Assembly (NCBI GenBank): GCA_900208305.1
Contig: OAPG01000020.1
Coordinates: 1 to 64,000 of the forward strand
DNA: 64,000 nucleotides
DNA from: Melanopsichium pennsylvanicum
Taxonomy: Eukaryota; Basidiomycota; Ustilaginomycetes; Ustilaginales
Direction of reading: 5' to 3'
Under the pieces are notes generated by a model. It saw nothing but the letters and a program-made list of their open reading frames with translations, made no database searches and was not told the origin of the DNA. This document shows, in pieces, positions 27,943 through 40,600 of the stretch. Numbering within the stretch: the first letter of the stretch is position 1; every line of letters starts with the position of its first letter. The translations under genes were made by a program, and so were the position numbers.

Positions 27943-28044
27943 TGATTTCTGCCGGGTTCGAACCGGCGACCTCCTCCGTAAGCCCTAACGATCTGAGGAT
28001 CAGAATTGTTAAGGAGACGCGCTAACCAACTGCGCCAAGAAACC
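27943..28044 (-). tRNA. tRNA-Val(AAC), intron-containing, copy 2
   Basis: The cloverleaf is the same as at 11428-11529, with a perfect AGAAATC acceptor strand and a 28-base intron (28006-27979). The introns of the two copies differ at many sites but keep TCAGATCGTTA, which includes the GTTA that can pair with the anticodon loop. The mature sequences are otherwise the same. Confidence 0.94.
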
Positions 28045-28514
28045 AACGACGGCACAGATGTTTTTTATTGAATATATATAACACCACTGCCGAAAAAATT
28101 TCAATCTAGATTGATTCCCTTCAATTTCATCTTCGACTGTCAAATCAGCCTCGCTTAGACCCTGAATTTACGGATGGCCAGACACAAACCACAACGACAC
28201 ACTGAGAGCATCAAGAAAAACGACAATAAAGGGAGGCGATCTTTGCAAGCAGCAAGGGGATTATGCGCCTAGCTGTGGCGTCCAACAGAAAAAGTAAATC
28301 TTGGAATCAGATGAGATACATAATGCAATTGCGAAAATAGGTGACGTGTGCCGAGGTTGATCCGCTCTGGTGTGTATGCGTCTGTGGCAGTGGTCGTGGG
28401 GGCCGATGGCGAGGGCCAAAGGAGCTAGCATGTATGGAGTTTTTCTACTATGTCGAACTAGAATCGGAACTCGTTGGGCAGTGTGTGTTCGCCTTTGCAA
28501 ACACATCGAATCGC
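28045..28514. other. Intergenic region downstream of the zinc-finger gene
   Basis: No gene is seen. It includes the presumed 3' UTR of the zinc-finger gene on the minus strand. Confidence 0.5.
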
Positions 28515-30164
28515 TCAAGGGTTGATATGGCCAAAGTACGTTCCGAAGGGTTGCTGCTGTCTTTGGCTAGGCGACATCATTGGTGGCTGATTCTGGTAGC
28601 CGAAGCGTTTCATATCGCCTTCAAAGCCACCGAGACCGTTACCTCCGCTTTGGTCATTTCCCAAATCAGCGGCGCCGAGGGCGGCTTCGTCTACAAAAGA
28701 TTGTTGCGGGCCGCCATAAGGCATCGTATTGTTTGCCAACTTAGCACTTCCTGGTCTAGATGTGTGCTTAGATTCCTGACCATCCGGCCCTCCGTCACCA
28801 GCTGTGGCCGCGTGCGCCTTCATGTCGGAAGGAGACGACGCCGAGCTGCCTTCGGGGCTTGTGAATGCATTCACAAGTCCTCCTGGAAGCTGTTGGCGTT
28901 GCTGAAACGCGTCCTCGCCCGGCATGCCAAAAGTAGGATAGTGTGGTTGCTGCTGATAGCTTTGAAGGGAAGCGCTTTGCGGCATTTGCATTTGTAAACG
29001 ATCTTCGCCACGAGACCCATACTGATCAGCGTTAAGGCTGTTGCTTCCGTCGTTCACGGACTGCCAAGTCGCGTCTATTCTTGCGCCCGCAAACCCGCGA
29101 GTATTACTCCCTTCCGCACTCTGGAGCCCCTGCTGATCCTGGTAGTGGAGGTCATCTCGGAAGCTGCTATAGTCTCTCACCCTCCCGTCGCTCGAGCCCC
29201 CATCGTAAGGGGCCCTACTAGAGCTTCCCCCGTCACTGTTCTCCAACTTGGACAATGTGGCAGCGCGCTTCCGGCTGTCGTTCTGCTTCTTGTTGCCAAT
29301 CCCACACCCCTTGACCAAGACATGGCGCTTCAAAGCATCTTTGCGACTGAAAGCCTTATCGCAATAGCCGCAGGGAAAGGGCTTGACCGCCAAATGAATC
29401 CGGGCATGACGCTTGAGATCGTGGTTGCGGCTGAAGATGGCGTCGCATGCAGAGCATTTGAATTGCTTCGGTGGGGGAAGCGACGAGCGGGCTTTGAATT
29501 TGCCTTTGTCCGTTGCAGAGGTCAGTGTTAGACGTGCGACCTGGCCAGAGGGGGCAGGAATGCTGGCAAAGGCGTCGAGAGAGCTAGGGTCAAGTGGCCA
29601 GAGGGTATCCGCTGTGTGATCGTAGGCGCCGCTCATGGCTGATGCTGATCCGTTCATGACCTTGGGGTATATCTCGCTGCCGGCGTGAAATGTCGAACCG
29701 CCGTACGCACCATTCGTGCTGCCGGGGTAGGCATTCTGGGCATGGAGGGGCGGCAGACCTCTTTGTCCCACCGGTGGCATAAAGGAAGCTGTTGGGTACC
29801 CGGCATATTCATTCGCCGACTGACCACTCAGGCTCCAAGGGACTTGAGCAGGCTGACTATATACAACAGGATTGCGCAAGGTCGCTGACGAAGCGCTGTC
29901 GTAGGTGTAGCTTGATTGTTGAGCTTGCTGACGTGGCATGTCGGACTGTGACGAAAAGCCGTGAGTGAATCTATCGGAGGCAGGACTTCCTTGCTGGGCT
30001 TGCTGCTGGACACGGGGAACCGGCCAGATTGGCTCGGCTTGCTCTTCCATCTTTGACCTACGGTCGTATCCCAAGCTCTGGATAGAGGTTGGCGGTGCCA
30101 TGCCGGAATAGTGTTGACTGAAGCCGTACTGGCCGACTCCGTCCTGTCGTTGTGCGACGGCCAT
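28515..30164 (-). CDS. C2H2 zinc-finger transcription factor
   Basis: This 549-residue protein has two adjacent C2H2 fingers near residues 236-285 (FKCSACDAIFSRNHDLKRH and FPCGYCDKAFSRKDALKRH), joined by an HLAVKPFPC linker and followed by a basic KKQNDSRKR stretch. This tandem pair is typical of fungal DNA-binding regulators. The rest is Gln/Ser/Gly-rich and disordered, as in activation regions. The start ATG 30164 and the stop at 28515 are clear, and no introns are needed. I cannot assign a target or an orthologue. The gene stands alone next to a 13-kb gene-poor stretch, so its upstream control region could be very long. Confidence 0.88.
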   Translation of the reverse strand: MAVAQRQDGVGQYGFSQHYSGMAPPTSIQSLGYDRRSKMEEQAEPIWPVPRVQQQAQQGSPASDRFTHGFSSQSDMPRQQAQQSSYTYDSASSATLRNPVVYSQPAQVPWSLSGQSANEYAGYPTASFMPPVGQRGLPPLHAQNAYPGSTNGAYGGSTFHAGSEIYPKVMNGSASAMSGAYDHTADTLWPLDPSSLDAFASIPAPSGQVARLTLTSATDKGKFKARSSLPPPKQFKCSACDAIFSRNHDLKRHARIHLAVKPFPCGYCDKAFSRKDALKRHVLVKGCGIGNKKQNDSRKRAATLSKLENSDGGSSSRAPYDGGSSDGRVRDYSSFRDDLHYQDQQGLQSAEGSNTRGFAGARIDATWQSVNDGSNSLNADQYGSRGEDRLQMQMPQSASLQSYQQQPHYPTFGMPGEDAFQQRQQLPGGLVNAFTSPEGSSASSPSDMKAHAATAGDGGPDGQESKHTSRPGSAKLANNTMPYGGPQQSFVDEAALGAADLGNDQSGGNGLGGFEGDMKRFGYQNQPPMMSPSQRQQQPFGTYFGHINP

Positions 30165-33100
30165 TGAATGTTCCTGCGCTTAGAGCAGGAGGCGAGACTT
30201 GAGGCGCTGCTTGAGGCGCGTCGAGATAGGCGAGTGCTTGGCGAGTCGGGAAGACAAATGTTTGCCTCTCGACCCCAAATGCTGTTGAAGACCACGATGT
30301 CTACCTCTCAACCTCGGTGGCTGTTTATGACGACGATGTCTACCTGATGTGTGAAGAAGAGGCTTCGAATGTTCCTGAGAGGATGCCCGAGAGAATGAGC
30401 GTACAAAGTAAGGCTGAGAAGATCTACCGGCAGAATTGCTGATGAACTATCGAAAAGCTTTCTCTAGAAGAGGATGCACATATAGCAGCTCCCACGAAGG
30501 ATCGCTGGAGTACGGTGGCTGGAGTTGTCTGAGCAGGCACAGGACCGAACCCACACCGAGAAAGGACGTGCAAAGACGTTGACAACGGCGAGGTCGATTG
30601 AATCAGGTGCGACGCGGTAATACGGGCCTGTTCCTGGTCAAAGGCGCGACAACGAAGCGTGAAGGGATGTTGCGGAAGTGGATCCGATTTGAGCCGAGCT
30701 TCACACTCTGTATGCAATGAAGTAAGGTACGCGATGAGCTGCGTTGTGCGACTGAGAGCGACGGGTATCGATTTCCGAGGCTGGAATCGCACTAGCGACC
30801 CTTTCGAAGTGGACGATCTTCTGACAGATGCGCGTATTGTAATCGCAATTGGCGCTGTGAAGCTTCGTTGCGGTTGCGAGTGGGACGGAGTTGGCCGTTC
30901 GGGCAACAAGCAAGGTTAGGGGTGTGTATGCAGCCCGAGGGAAACGGCAAATGAAAGGCTCGAGCTTGAGTGGATGAGGCCAAATGAATCGGGTCTATCC
31001 GATGCAGTCTCAGAAGGGTGTGTTTGAGCTTACTACGAGCGGGTGCTGCGTCTGCACCGCCGTGATTTCGAGTAGGACTGGGAGGACTGATGTAGGGGAA
31101 CCGAAATTGAAGTGGCACAAACCGAAGCGCATCCAGCACGGTATGCGAGACGATGCCGTGGTGTAAAAGGCCATAGTGATAAGGCAAATCATGGTCGGAA
31201 GAGCAACATGAGAAGAACGTTGGTTGCAGGACATGAAAGGCCAGAGCGAGGGTAGGCAACAGAGAATATCGGCAAACGGTAAATAGCGAGTTCGGCGGAA
31301 AAGAGGAAAAGAAGTGGGTAAGATTAGTGGGCTGTACTGAAACGAGGGCATGGCAACAACAATGTCACCGAAAGCGGGAGAGGACGGCAGGTCAGGACCG
31401 TGTGAAACGCAAGGGTCGGGAAACGGATCCCAGCACTGAGCACTTGCACCCATGGTGGGTTCAGGAGGCGAAGAAGATGGGAACACGGACCGGCAAGTGA
31501 AGCAGAGTGCGGCACATTGGTGGACACTGTGCAAACCTCAGACGAGAAGGCTGAGCGCAGCTTCGGCAACACCAAAGGCACACTATGAATCCCACATCCT
31601 TGCCGTGAGAGCCAACGGCCAATTCCTCAAGGTTGAGCTTCATTCGCATGAGCTCAAACTCCAGAAATCCGCGGGCTCAACGTCGGCGAAGAACAGGTGT
31701 CTTGGCAGTGAGTCGGCCTGGCATACCCAGCGATGGCAAGCTAGAACATGGCCGAACGAGCAGAAATCGAGCCCCCTTGTACCGGCCGATGTAGAGCCTG
31801 AAGAGATCGCTAAAGCCGCATTGCGATAGCGACTGTGCTTCTGAATAGGTTCCAGGCACGCCGAGAGATCATGGATGACTGAGGGGTAACAGCACTTCGA
31901 ATGTTCGTGGAGAGTAAGAGCAGCACAGGTGCAGAAAGTTCTGGTGGAAACGCGCATGAAGTGTGGGTACTTACCGACTTCCGAGATGCAGACTGACAAT
32001 GGCAATGCAACACCGTTCCTGGGCAATCTAGCAAAAACAATCGTAAAAGCGCAATGGCCGAAGTGCAGCGCAAAGGTAGGGGCAAGAGCTCGAACCTACG
32101 CAACGCAGCGCCGACGTCAAGCCAGAGTCCGGGATGAAAGTGCGTGAGGCTAGTTGATGACAAGCAGCACCCCTCGGCCGAGAAGAGAAGAGCGTGGTCC
32201 CGGCCACAGGAGGTCGAGAAGTTAGGGGAAAAGGCGATGTGACAAACTGGTCAGGAAGCACTTACAAGACCACAAACACTCGATGTGGCGCTGCAAAAGG
32301 AGCGGCCCGATCAAGGGCTGGTCGTGATCGTATGATGTAGAAGCGATGCTGGGTTGGGATGTGCAGAAGAGTGCAGAGTCAGCGGGATCAAATCGTAGCA
32401 AAGGTCGTATGAAGGTGGTGGTCGTGAAGGAAGATGGGTAGCGTTGTAGGTTAGACTCCTGACTACACTAGGCTGGATTCTCGTTTGGTTCGTCGGAAGC
32501 GGATAGCTGAGCAGTATTCGGCAAGACGCAGCCGGGCCTCAACTGGTGAGCGCGAGCGGCGTGCGATGCGTGTCCAGACACTCTCAAAGGGAACAGGCCG
32601 ATCCGATGCTGGAGATGACAGAAGAAATCCAACCAGTCTGCTTGGAGAATGCCGTGAAGAGGGAGATAGGAGAAGGACTAGTTCGAGGGGGGAAAGGACG
32701 AGACGGCAGAGGGAAGAGAGTCGGAATCGAATGACAACCAGAAATGATTCAGGTTATATCGTAAAAGAGGGCTCGGGCGAAATCCACGCGGGCAAGAGAG
32801 CGGAACGGAAAAGAACCCCTCAGCGAGCTGGAATACGGTGACTGGAGAGACAGCTGTGAGTCCAACAGCACCCAGCAGCAGCAGCAGCAGTATTAAGTCC
32901 GATGATCAGGGGAGACGAAAGGCAGAGCCAAAAAGATGAGACAGGCTGAGTCGGCAAGCATACACAAGCTCTTTCAGGCGGATTAGTCCAACATGATCCA
33001 GGTCTGCTCGACCCAAGCGAAGAATCTGCGTTGGTGCCAGTCAGCTAGGCGATACAGCTGAGAGCGAATTAGTCCGGAGAATGCAAGAATAAAATAAAGT

Positions 33101-34919
33101 TTAAGATAAACGAAATTACAACAAAATCGAGGGAAAAGTCCGTCGGTCCACTCTGAGTCAACACAACGAGAATGCCAAGCTGAATATCGAGTGTCTGTCG
33201 ATGCGAAGTCTGAAACAGACCCTGCTGGCGATGTGTCTGCATGCGACTTTTGAGTGAAACGTAGACGGTGGAGACTCTGGGCACTTTGCCACAAGAGGAG
33301 AAGGAGGGTCGGAATACCCGAGGCAAAAAAAAAAAGATTCTTGGAGGCAGGAAAGGGGAGAAAGAGAAAGCACACACCGGTGCGCATGAGGAAGTTTGTC
33401 ATGCGCGGATGCTTGAATTAGGAAGAGAGACAGGGAGAAAGTGAATGCGTGTGTCGGCATATGTCAGTGGTAGTAGCGAGGGAAGTCGATTAGCACATCG
33501 CGCCCACGCAATGGCATCTTGAGCAAGAGCCAGGCGGAGGAGGACATAGGATGAAGAAAGTGAAAGCCTCATGAAGGGAGTAAAGAAATTACTATGAAAT
33601 AAAAGGTCCCGATCGTAGTGTAGCGATTGACAGAGCGAATAGGTTCAGAGGAGAGCGGCAGCTCTAATCGACGACGAGAGAATCAAAGAAACGAAAACGT
33701 CAGATCGACACACAATGACCATAGCCAGGGCCGGACAGGCGAGGCTAAAATGATGCAGCAGAGTGACAGTACTGCAGGAGATATGGGGAGGGAGGCGGCT
33801 AAGCTGCGAGTCTTGGAGCTCGGCAGGCAGGAAGTGGTGTCGTGTGGTTGCAATGCCCAGGTATTGGAACGAGATAGGCGCCAGACGGATTGAAGTATGG
33901 GTGAACCAACAGCTTGGTCGGGTGCGGTATTCGAAATTTCGGGGCTCTATTCTGCAGACCACATGCATCGTTAATTGAGCAAGCCAGCAGCGGCAGATGG
34001 AAAGCAACACGCAGGCACTGTAAAGTAAATTTTACTGTACAGTTCAGAGCAGCTGCCTGTTGCCAGAAATTCCGGGCATCTGAAACTGTGCCACTTCTTT
34101 TTTTTGTTTTTTTTTTTTTTACTTTCTTTTTTGCACAACCAAGACATCAAATAGCAGCAACGACAACGACGGAAAGAATCGACGCGAGAATCAGGCTCGG
34201 GCTCGTGTCTGTCACCTTCCCTCACGATGTTTCCACCTTGTTCCAGACAGGGAAAACGAGCGTATTTGCCGGATGATGTGTGTACTCGGTCGTGGCCCTT
34301 TCGTCGGCCAAAGTATGCGTTTGCAATCCAGGGGCTCGAAGCAGGTGAGAACGGTTCAAGCCTTGAATGCCAGTGTCGCATACACTTCATCTTGTTGCCG
34401 CCATCACATCAAACGTCCCCTCACTTTGTTTTCAGAGCAGCAAAGAGGCGTACGAGCAAGAGGCTCGAGCTATGGTTGATGCTCGCAACCAGGATCTCAC
34501 GTGCTAAAAGGTAGACAGCCTGCACGAGTCGAGCCAAAACAAGCGCCTTTGGCGAAGCAGCTGTATACGGACGGGCAGGCGGAGGCAGGCGGGAAGAACA
34601 TACCTTGTTTACGACCCTGGTGCCCATCATTTCTGTTGCTGTTGGCCAAGAGGATCTGTAGCCATTGTTCAGTCTGTCGGGCCGCTCGGAACCGGATGGT
34701 ACTGGCAAGCCGACCTTGTCAGGGTAAACATGACAGTTCATATGAGCTTTTCCTTGCACTACTTTTTCCTCCGAACAAAAGAATGTGAAGTCATCCGCTC
34801 TTATACGGTACGACTTACCATGCTCACTTAAAAAAATGTCAAAAGCAAAAAGAGGGGATGGTTGCGAACAAATAGAGAGATTGGAAACGTTCACACAGTC
34901 GTCGCAGCCGTAGTAGAAT
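30165..34919. other. Gene-poor region upstream of the zinc-finger gene
   Basis: Both strands lack a frame with coding character. Open frames are short, rich in Ser, His and Cys, and overlap on opposite strands. On the minus strand there are several good splice donors (GTAAGT near 31974, 32269 and 34816; GTATGT near 34612), so a long spliced 5' leader of the zinc-finger transcript or a non-coding RNA is possible. A (CAG)6 run lies at 32873-32890 and a long T tract at about 34097-34130. Confidence 0.45.
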
Positions 34920-37690
34920 AAAACGTTTTCAACCCACTTTGACTAATTTGATAGACATGTAGAGGGGGGCATCATGTCTCTGGTTGCTAGCAACAGCTGC
35001 AGCTGTTACGTGGAGACTTTAAACGTCTGACTGATCTTGAAATTGCTGATTGAAGCAAACGTTATTTTTAAGTTCGAAATTTGACCACAAAGTTTGTGTG
35101 TGTGTTCCTTTTTATTATATTTAAAATTTTATTATTCACAACCTTCTCTGAGGTGCCCAGTGAACTGAAAGGACAATCAGCTGAACAGTGTTCCAGGTTT
35201 TGGATCTGCTGCATCCCTTCCCTCCTGCATTTTGCATGTTTTTTTGTTTTTTTTTTGTTTTTTTGTTTTTTTTTCCATAGTAACAATTTCTAATATATTT
35301 TTCATTCTTCTGTTTGGGTCTTTGTTTTACTGCTTTTGGGAGCTTAGCCCCTTCTTGGCAATTGATTTCTTCAGCAAGTCATCCTAGACTGGACAAAGAT
35401 ACAGGAATGCAAAGAGAATAGGGGGACACTTTGCTCATTGGAGAAGACAACCTGTGTGGGTCTTTCCAAGTTTCTTACTGCTCATTTCAAACCAAGGCAA
35501 CTCATTGGCTGTGACCCACTCCAAGTCTTACTTAGACCAACCACCAAAACTTGCATTCTTTGGCAATTGCAAGACAAACTTCTACCAAAAGCTGTAAAGG
35601 GGATCCAGCCACCACTGCTGAGTGGTCAATGTGTGCTGCAGGGCTATAACCGCTATGAAGTCATTGGTGGTTGAGCATTTCAATTATGCCATGCTGGGAA
35701 CAGAGCTGATTGGAAACAGTTGTACCACAACACAGGAAGCAGTGGTAGAGTTTGACAGGACCTTGATGCAAAATGACAACAACTTGATACCTGACTCCCA
35801 GGATCAAACTTTGAGACCTTGGTGGCATTTGCTCATTTTGTACACCATCTCTGCACCATGACAATGGGCATACCCATGTCATGGACCGCAAGAGTGTGCT
35901 CTTATTGCTGGCCAAGCAGGTCTTAAGGGAATGCTATTCCACCCCTCTCAATCTGTAATTGTACAGACAAAATCCAGAATATTTGTCTATGAACAACTGG
36001 TAGGCTCTGTTCAACATGGGCCAACACCAAATCTGACCATTCATTTGTCCAGCATTTATTTTGTCTGCCACTTGTCTTTCTGCCCTACAGGCCAAATCCA
36101 TTGACATGCTTGGATTCAGCACACATTCTAACAAAGAGATGGCATTCTTGCTGCTCAGCTTGCCATGCAAAAGCTGCAGTGTGGCCTTTTGATCCCAAAT
36201 GCTTGCAGCTCTGCATTGTATCTGACTTATGCTCAGTCCTTTCATCAATGCTTGAAGAGACATTGGGAATGCCTTTTTGTGTGTGGTTGCAAGTTTTGTG
36301 GATTATTGTGGGAGTTGGATGAGAACTCAGCTTGCTTCAAAGGGTCCAAGCCCTGAGTGAAGTTACTTTGGCCCTGAACAAACACCTGTCCCTTGGAGCA
36401 ACCATTACAGTACGCATCCACAACTGATGGCAGCAAAACAACAAAAGATCACTCTGGGTGCAGTTAGGAGCAGCTGTGTGCTTGTTGTGTTGCATCTTTA
36501 CAAAAGTACAAGGACCTGTGGTAGGAAGCATTCTCATGCGGTGGACTCCTTTCCAAAGATTCAAGCTGTCTGAGTTGGTTCACCCTCCCTCTCCTGCCTT
36601 AGTGTGGTCCTCTGTGCTTTGGCTGCCACATTTCCTCAAGATTGACATCTCCAGATCTGCTGGCTTGGCGTGCATATACGCATTGCAGAATCACTAAATG
36701 TCAGATTGTCTCAGCTCAACTACACATGACAATAATGTAGCAGCAGTGATAGTATCAGAGTGCTTTACTTTTTGTGGTAGCACAGGCCACAAAACACCAT
36801 TGTCATCATCCTCATCCAGTAGCAACAACAAGGGCAGAAGCGTGCAAGTGACAACATGCTTGGATGCCAACGCACAGCTGCAGCGCCTTGACAGCTTGCA
36901 AGATCATTGTGCTACATGCTAAACCATGCACCTGCTTTGCTTGTCAATTACGTCCTGCTTCTGTCATTCTTCATCCACAATGCATTTGTCATCTGAATTG
37001 GCTAGGCAGAATGGTATGAGATGTGACAGATAGTCTATCAGCAGGGACTGTACATACAGAAGGACAACCAAAAGCAGCAGAGTGAGTCTGTCAACGGGAA
37101 GAGGACAAATCTGCCAAGGCAGAACACCCCTTTGGAAGGGACAAGTTTGAAATTGCTATGGCCACGGTGCATGACAAGAGATACAGCTGCCAATTATTGA
37201 GTTCAACACAGCTGTCAGAATAAAGTCCAGTGCTGCTGGTAGCGGTAACTGTAGAGCTCAAGAGCGTGGGCTTTGCATAGCTTGATGCATCCCAAGACAA
37301 GAAAAGGGCAAACTGTGTTTCAGTAATTTTAGATGACTGATGGAGTATGGTGTGCAACACACTCTCAAGATCCTCATTAATAATTTTACATTCTCTGTTG
37401 TCTCTGACATCCAAGAAATAGGATGTGTCAGAATCCTATTGCATGCATGTGCATGAACCAAGCTGCTGATGCCCTTGTGCTGTAAGTCCCAAAATGATTG
37501 CTTTGCAAGCAGAGACAAATTGACACATTTTCTTGAGCATATTGGCAGACTTCAACATTGGATGCTTGCCTTGACATTGTTTCAAACCTGACATGCTCAA
37601 GTCCATGGCAACTTGTACTCAGGCTGGCTGTTGCACCATCTGAAACCAAAGAATGAGATCTGCAAGCTTGTCACTTCACTGTAGTTTCTA
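34920..37690. other. CpG-depleted, AT-richer decayed segment, probable repeat remnant
   Basis: I see no CpG at all from 35077 to 35650 or from 35889 to 36412, and only scattered ones to about 37250. TG and CA are enriched. Short broken frames occur on both strands (for example minus 35934-36263 and 37091-37414), none longer than 110 residues and none identified. A T tract lies at about 35239-35274. The pattern suggests an old transposon eroded by C to T change. The family is unknown. Confidence 0.55.
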
Positions 37691-40600
37691 ATAAAAGAAA
37701 AAAGTGACAGAGATAGTAAGGTAAAAATAAAAATAAATAAAAATTATAGGAAAAAGAAAAAGGTGAGGATCAACTTGTTTCAGTTCTCGCGCCCCAGCCC
37801 AAAACGGAACGGAATGCAATCCCTCGCTCGGATCCAATCGATCATCTCGTCTCCTCTTACCCTATCTTCTGTCGCGTTCCAGTTGTTTCGCATATTTTAT
37901 AGTTGAATCTCACAGCCCGCCTTGATAACTCTACCTATCCTCCAATCCAAATGTGACGTGCGGGGTCAGATTATAAATCAGGCCATTCGCACAGCTACGA
38001 TGGACGTCTGACCTGTGCCTTAATTCGTGATGATGGGTTTCCTGGGTCCTTCGAGCATATGCTGCATCCGTCTGCTCTTGACAGAATGCGGGCGCGACAG
38101 ACTCGCTACGTGTTTAATGACATAGATTGGAACCAGAAAAGGCACTTGTGGCTGAATCGGAAAGGGAGTAGATGTGAGGGCACGAAGCAATTTTTGCGTG
38201 GATAAGAAAATTCGGTTGGCAGGGTGCGACGTTTCGGCAACGGAATTGGACGACCCGAATCGCGGAGCTCTGCCTAGGAGGCGAAGTCAGCCGCTTTGCT
38301 GCAAGCTTGACCAGAAAGGTACTTAGGTTGAAGTCTGATCAAGCAACATGTGCAGCTATCGCCTCAGCTCGGCTATTGCATAGACATTTCTTCCTCTCGT
38401 GCTACCCAACCGAGACCAAGACGTGTCGAATATTATTTCACTTCGTGCCAGCTATGTCAACAACACAGCTTGACTGACGTGCGATGTTCGGCTATTCCGA
38501 AGCAACCATCCAGCTTGAGGCTTCGTGCTTGACCCAGCCCCGATTAATATCAGCGATTCGAACCGCGTGCTTCGTGACTGTGAATGTGGCTTGCCTCCCT
38601 TTTCAATGTGAGAATGCAAAAACCGCAAGGGTCTCGAACATCTGACATATCATTCATGTACTCGGCACGCCCTCTCGAAATTGTCCCGAAGACATGTTGA
38701 GGCAAAGTACTTCTCTGACTCGCCCAATTCTTGTGCTTAGCTGCGAAACATGGCGTTCTAATTGCCAAATGGAGTGCGTCGTCTGTTTTGAAACAATAGG
38801 ATTTGACTCGGCATGCCAGCTAGACTTCACGTCAATGTCGCTTTGGAGTGACTCACATTTCGCCAATTTGGCAGATCTCTTGGCACAACAAGTCAAAGCG
38901 TCATCCGGGGTTCTGCTTTCTTATCATCGTGTCTTCCAACGGAAGCTCGATGCGATTGACGAGACCGGGTCGCTTCCGGGTTCCGGAGTTGCGATTTGCA
39001 TGCAAACTCGCAGCTACACTGTAATTCGTTGGTTGGCCTTCCCAAACTTCTTTGCTGTCCCACACCTCGCCGATCGATGTAGCACTCCAGGTATTGTGCC
39101 AATTTATGCAGGCACTCTCTTTCTCGCGTCTGCACAAGCATCGAAGTGGAAAGTTGATAGCCGGGCCGAGTTGGCATCGTCTCAGCACTGCTTGACTGAA
39201 CGACTCGGCTGAGCACGCGGTCCGCGACAACATGACACAAATTGAACCGGTATCCGAGCCTGTTGTGATCGCAACCGCAAGATGCGCGTGCGCAACTTCC
39301 CCTGCCATGCTTTCTGGGTGCAACGACACGTTGAGCAGCAATTACGTACAGACGGCAGCTGGCCAATCCTCTCGGAATCTCGCGCACCGCGCCGACCCGA
39401 ACATCTATGGTTACTAGCATCATAGACTGTCGTTGCGAGGCTAACAAAGGTGCTGTCACCCCGTCATGCTTTCTTGGATCTTGGATCTGCGCTTAAACAC
39501 AGACAGCCTCTTGTCTTCACCCGCACGTCGCGTGCGCTCACAATGATAAGCAAGATCAGCAGGTGGCGAGCTCAGCTCGGCCTTGCCCGGGTCTAGCTGT
39601 CGGTCCCGTGAAGTTGAGCGAATCATATCTGCACGCCGCTTAAACTTTGCGACTTCCTTACAGGTCACGCTGCATCAACACTGAAGAACAAATTGAATTC
39701 CGTCGGACAGGCCGAGGTCATATCTCAGGGCATGAAAAAACTCTATCTGTCACACCACCCATGCATCGAAGGCCTCCAGACGGCACCGGTGACCGGCAGT
39801 GGTGTCACAAGGACGCTATTGGGTCAAAAGGCGACACCAAGAGTGTCGAGCAAAGGGCGCATGCCTTCCATCATGATTGCATTTGCAGAGTTCACCGGTC
39901 CTGCCGGCATGTTGCTCCGGCAGCGGGTGGAAGAAAGTGGGTGCCAACCGCATTGCTGACAACCACGCTGTTGCAGTTGAAGGGTACAGTATTTGGTTGA
40001 TGATGGACGTCAAGCCAGCTACAGATGGTGAAATTTTGATAAATTGTCAGGCAGCAGAAGTCCAAATTTCATCTTGGGACGTCCACTCGAAGGTTGGACG
40101 TCAAACGCGTCCCTGCCATATTATGCAAAGCGCATGGAACGTGCGCTAGCTTCACTATAGCAAGAAAGCGCGTGACTGCTCACATAAGAAACACATAAGC
40201 AGAAGTGAGGTGTACGAAGCTGCGCCAAGCTAGCTTCATTACCACTTTACCTTCCTCTCCATCTCCTCACTTGCCAGTTGCTGCTGCAACTGTTTTTTCT
40301 TCTTCACCCTGCCCGTCCCGTCCCTTATTTTCATGTCCTAGTCATGTCTGCGGTCTCACGCCCCTCCGCTACGCTCACATGCGACGCTCGACCGTCCGTG
40401 CCCTATACGGCCACGGCTGGGAGCTCGCGAGCGACTCGCACGAGTAAGGCAATTCTTGTTTCTCTCGTTTCTTGTTTCTTGTTTCCCGTCGCTTACTTTC
40501 TGTGTTACATGAGTGAAGTGATGGCGTGTGTTGTCGTGTGCCCAGCGACGGTGATTTCAACTCTCGCTGCTGGTGAAAAGGCCAAAAGCTACTCTGTAGG

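Noticed and set aside
34097..35274. Long T tracts as possible Pol III terminators of an unseen RNA gene
   Set aside because: No box A and box B or tRNA-like fold lies upstream on either strand.
38550..38570. GATTCGAACC-like box B sequence
   Set aside because: No matching cloverleaf can be folded around it, nor around the similar sequence near 27040.
38694..39459. Overlapping frames of 172 residues (plus) and 188 residues (minus)
   Set aside because: Neither has codon bias, motifs or plausible splice partners, and they overlap on opposite strands, as expected of chance frames.
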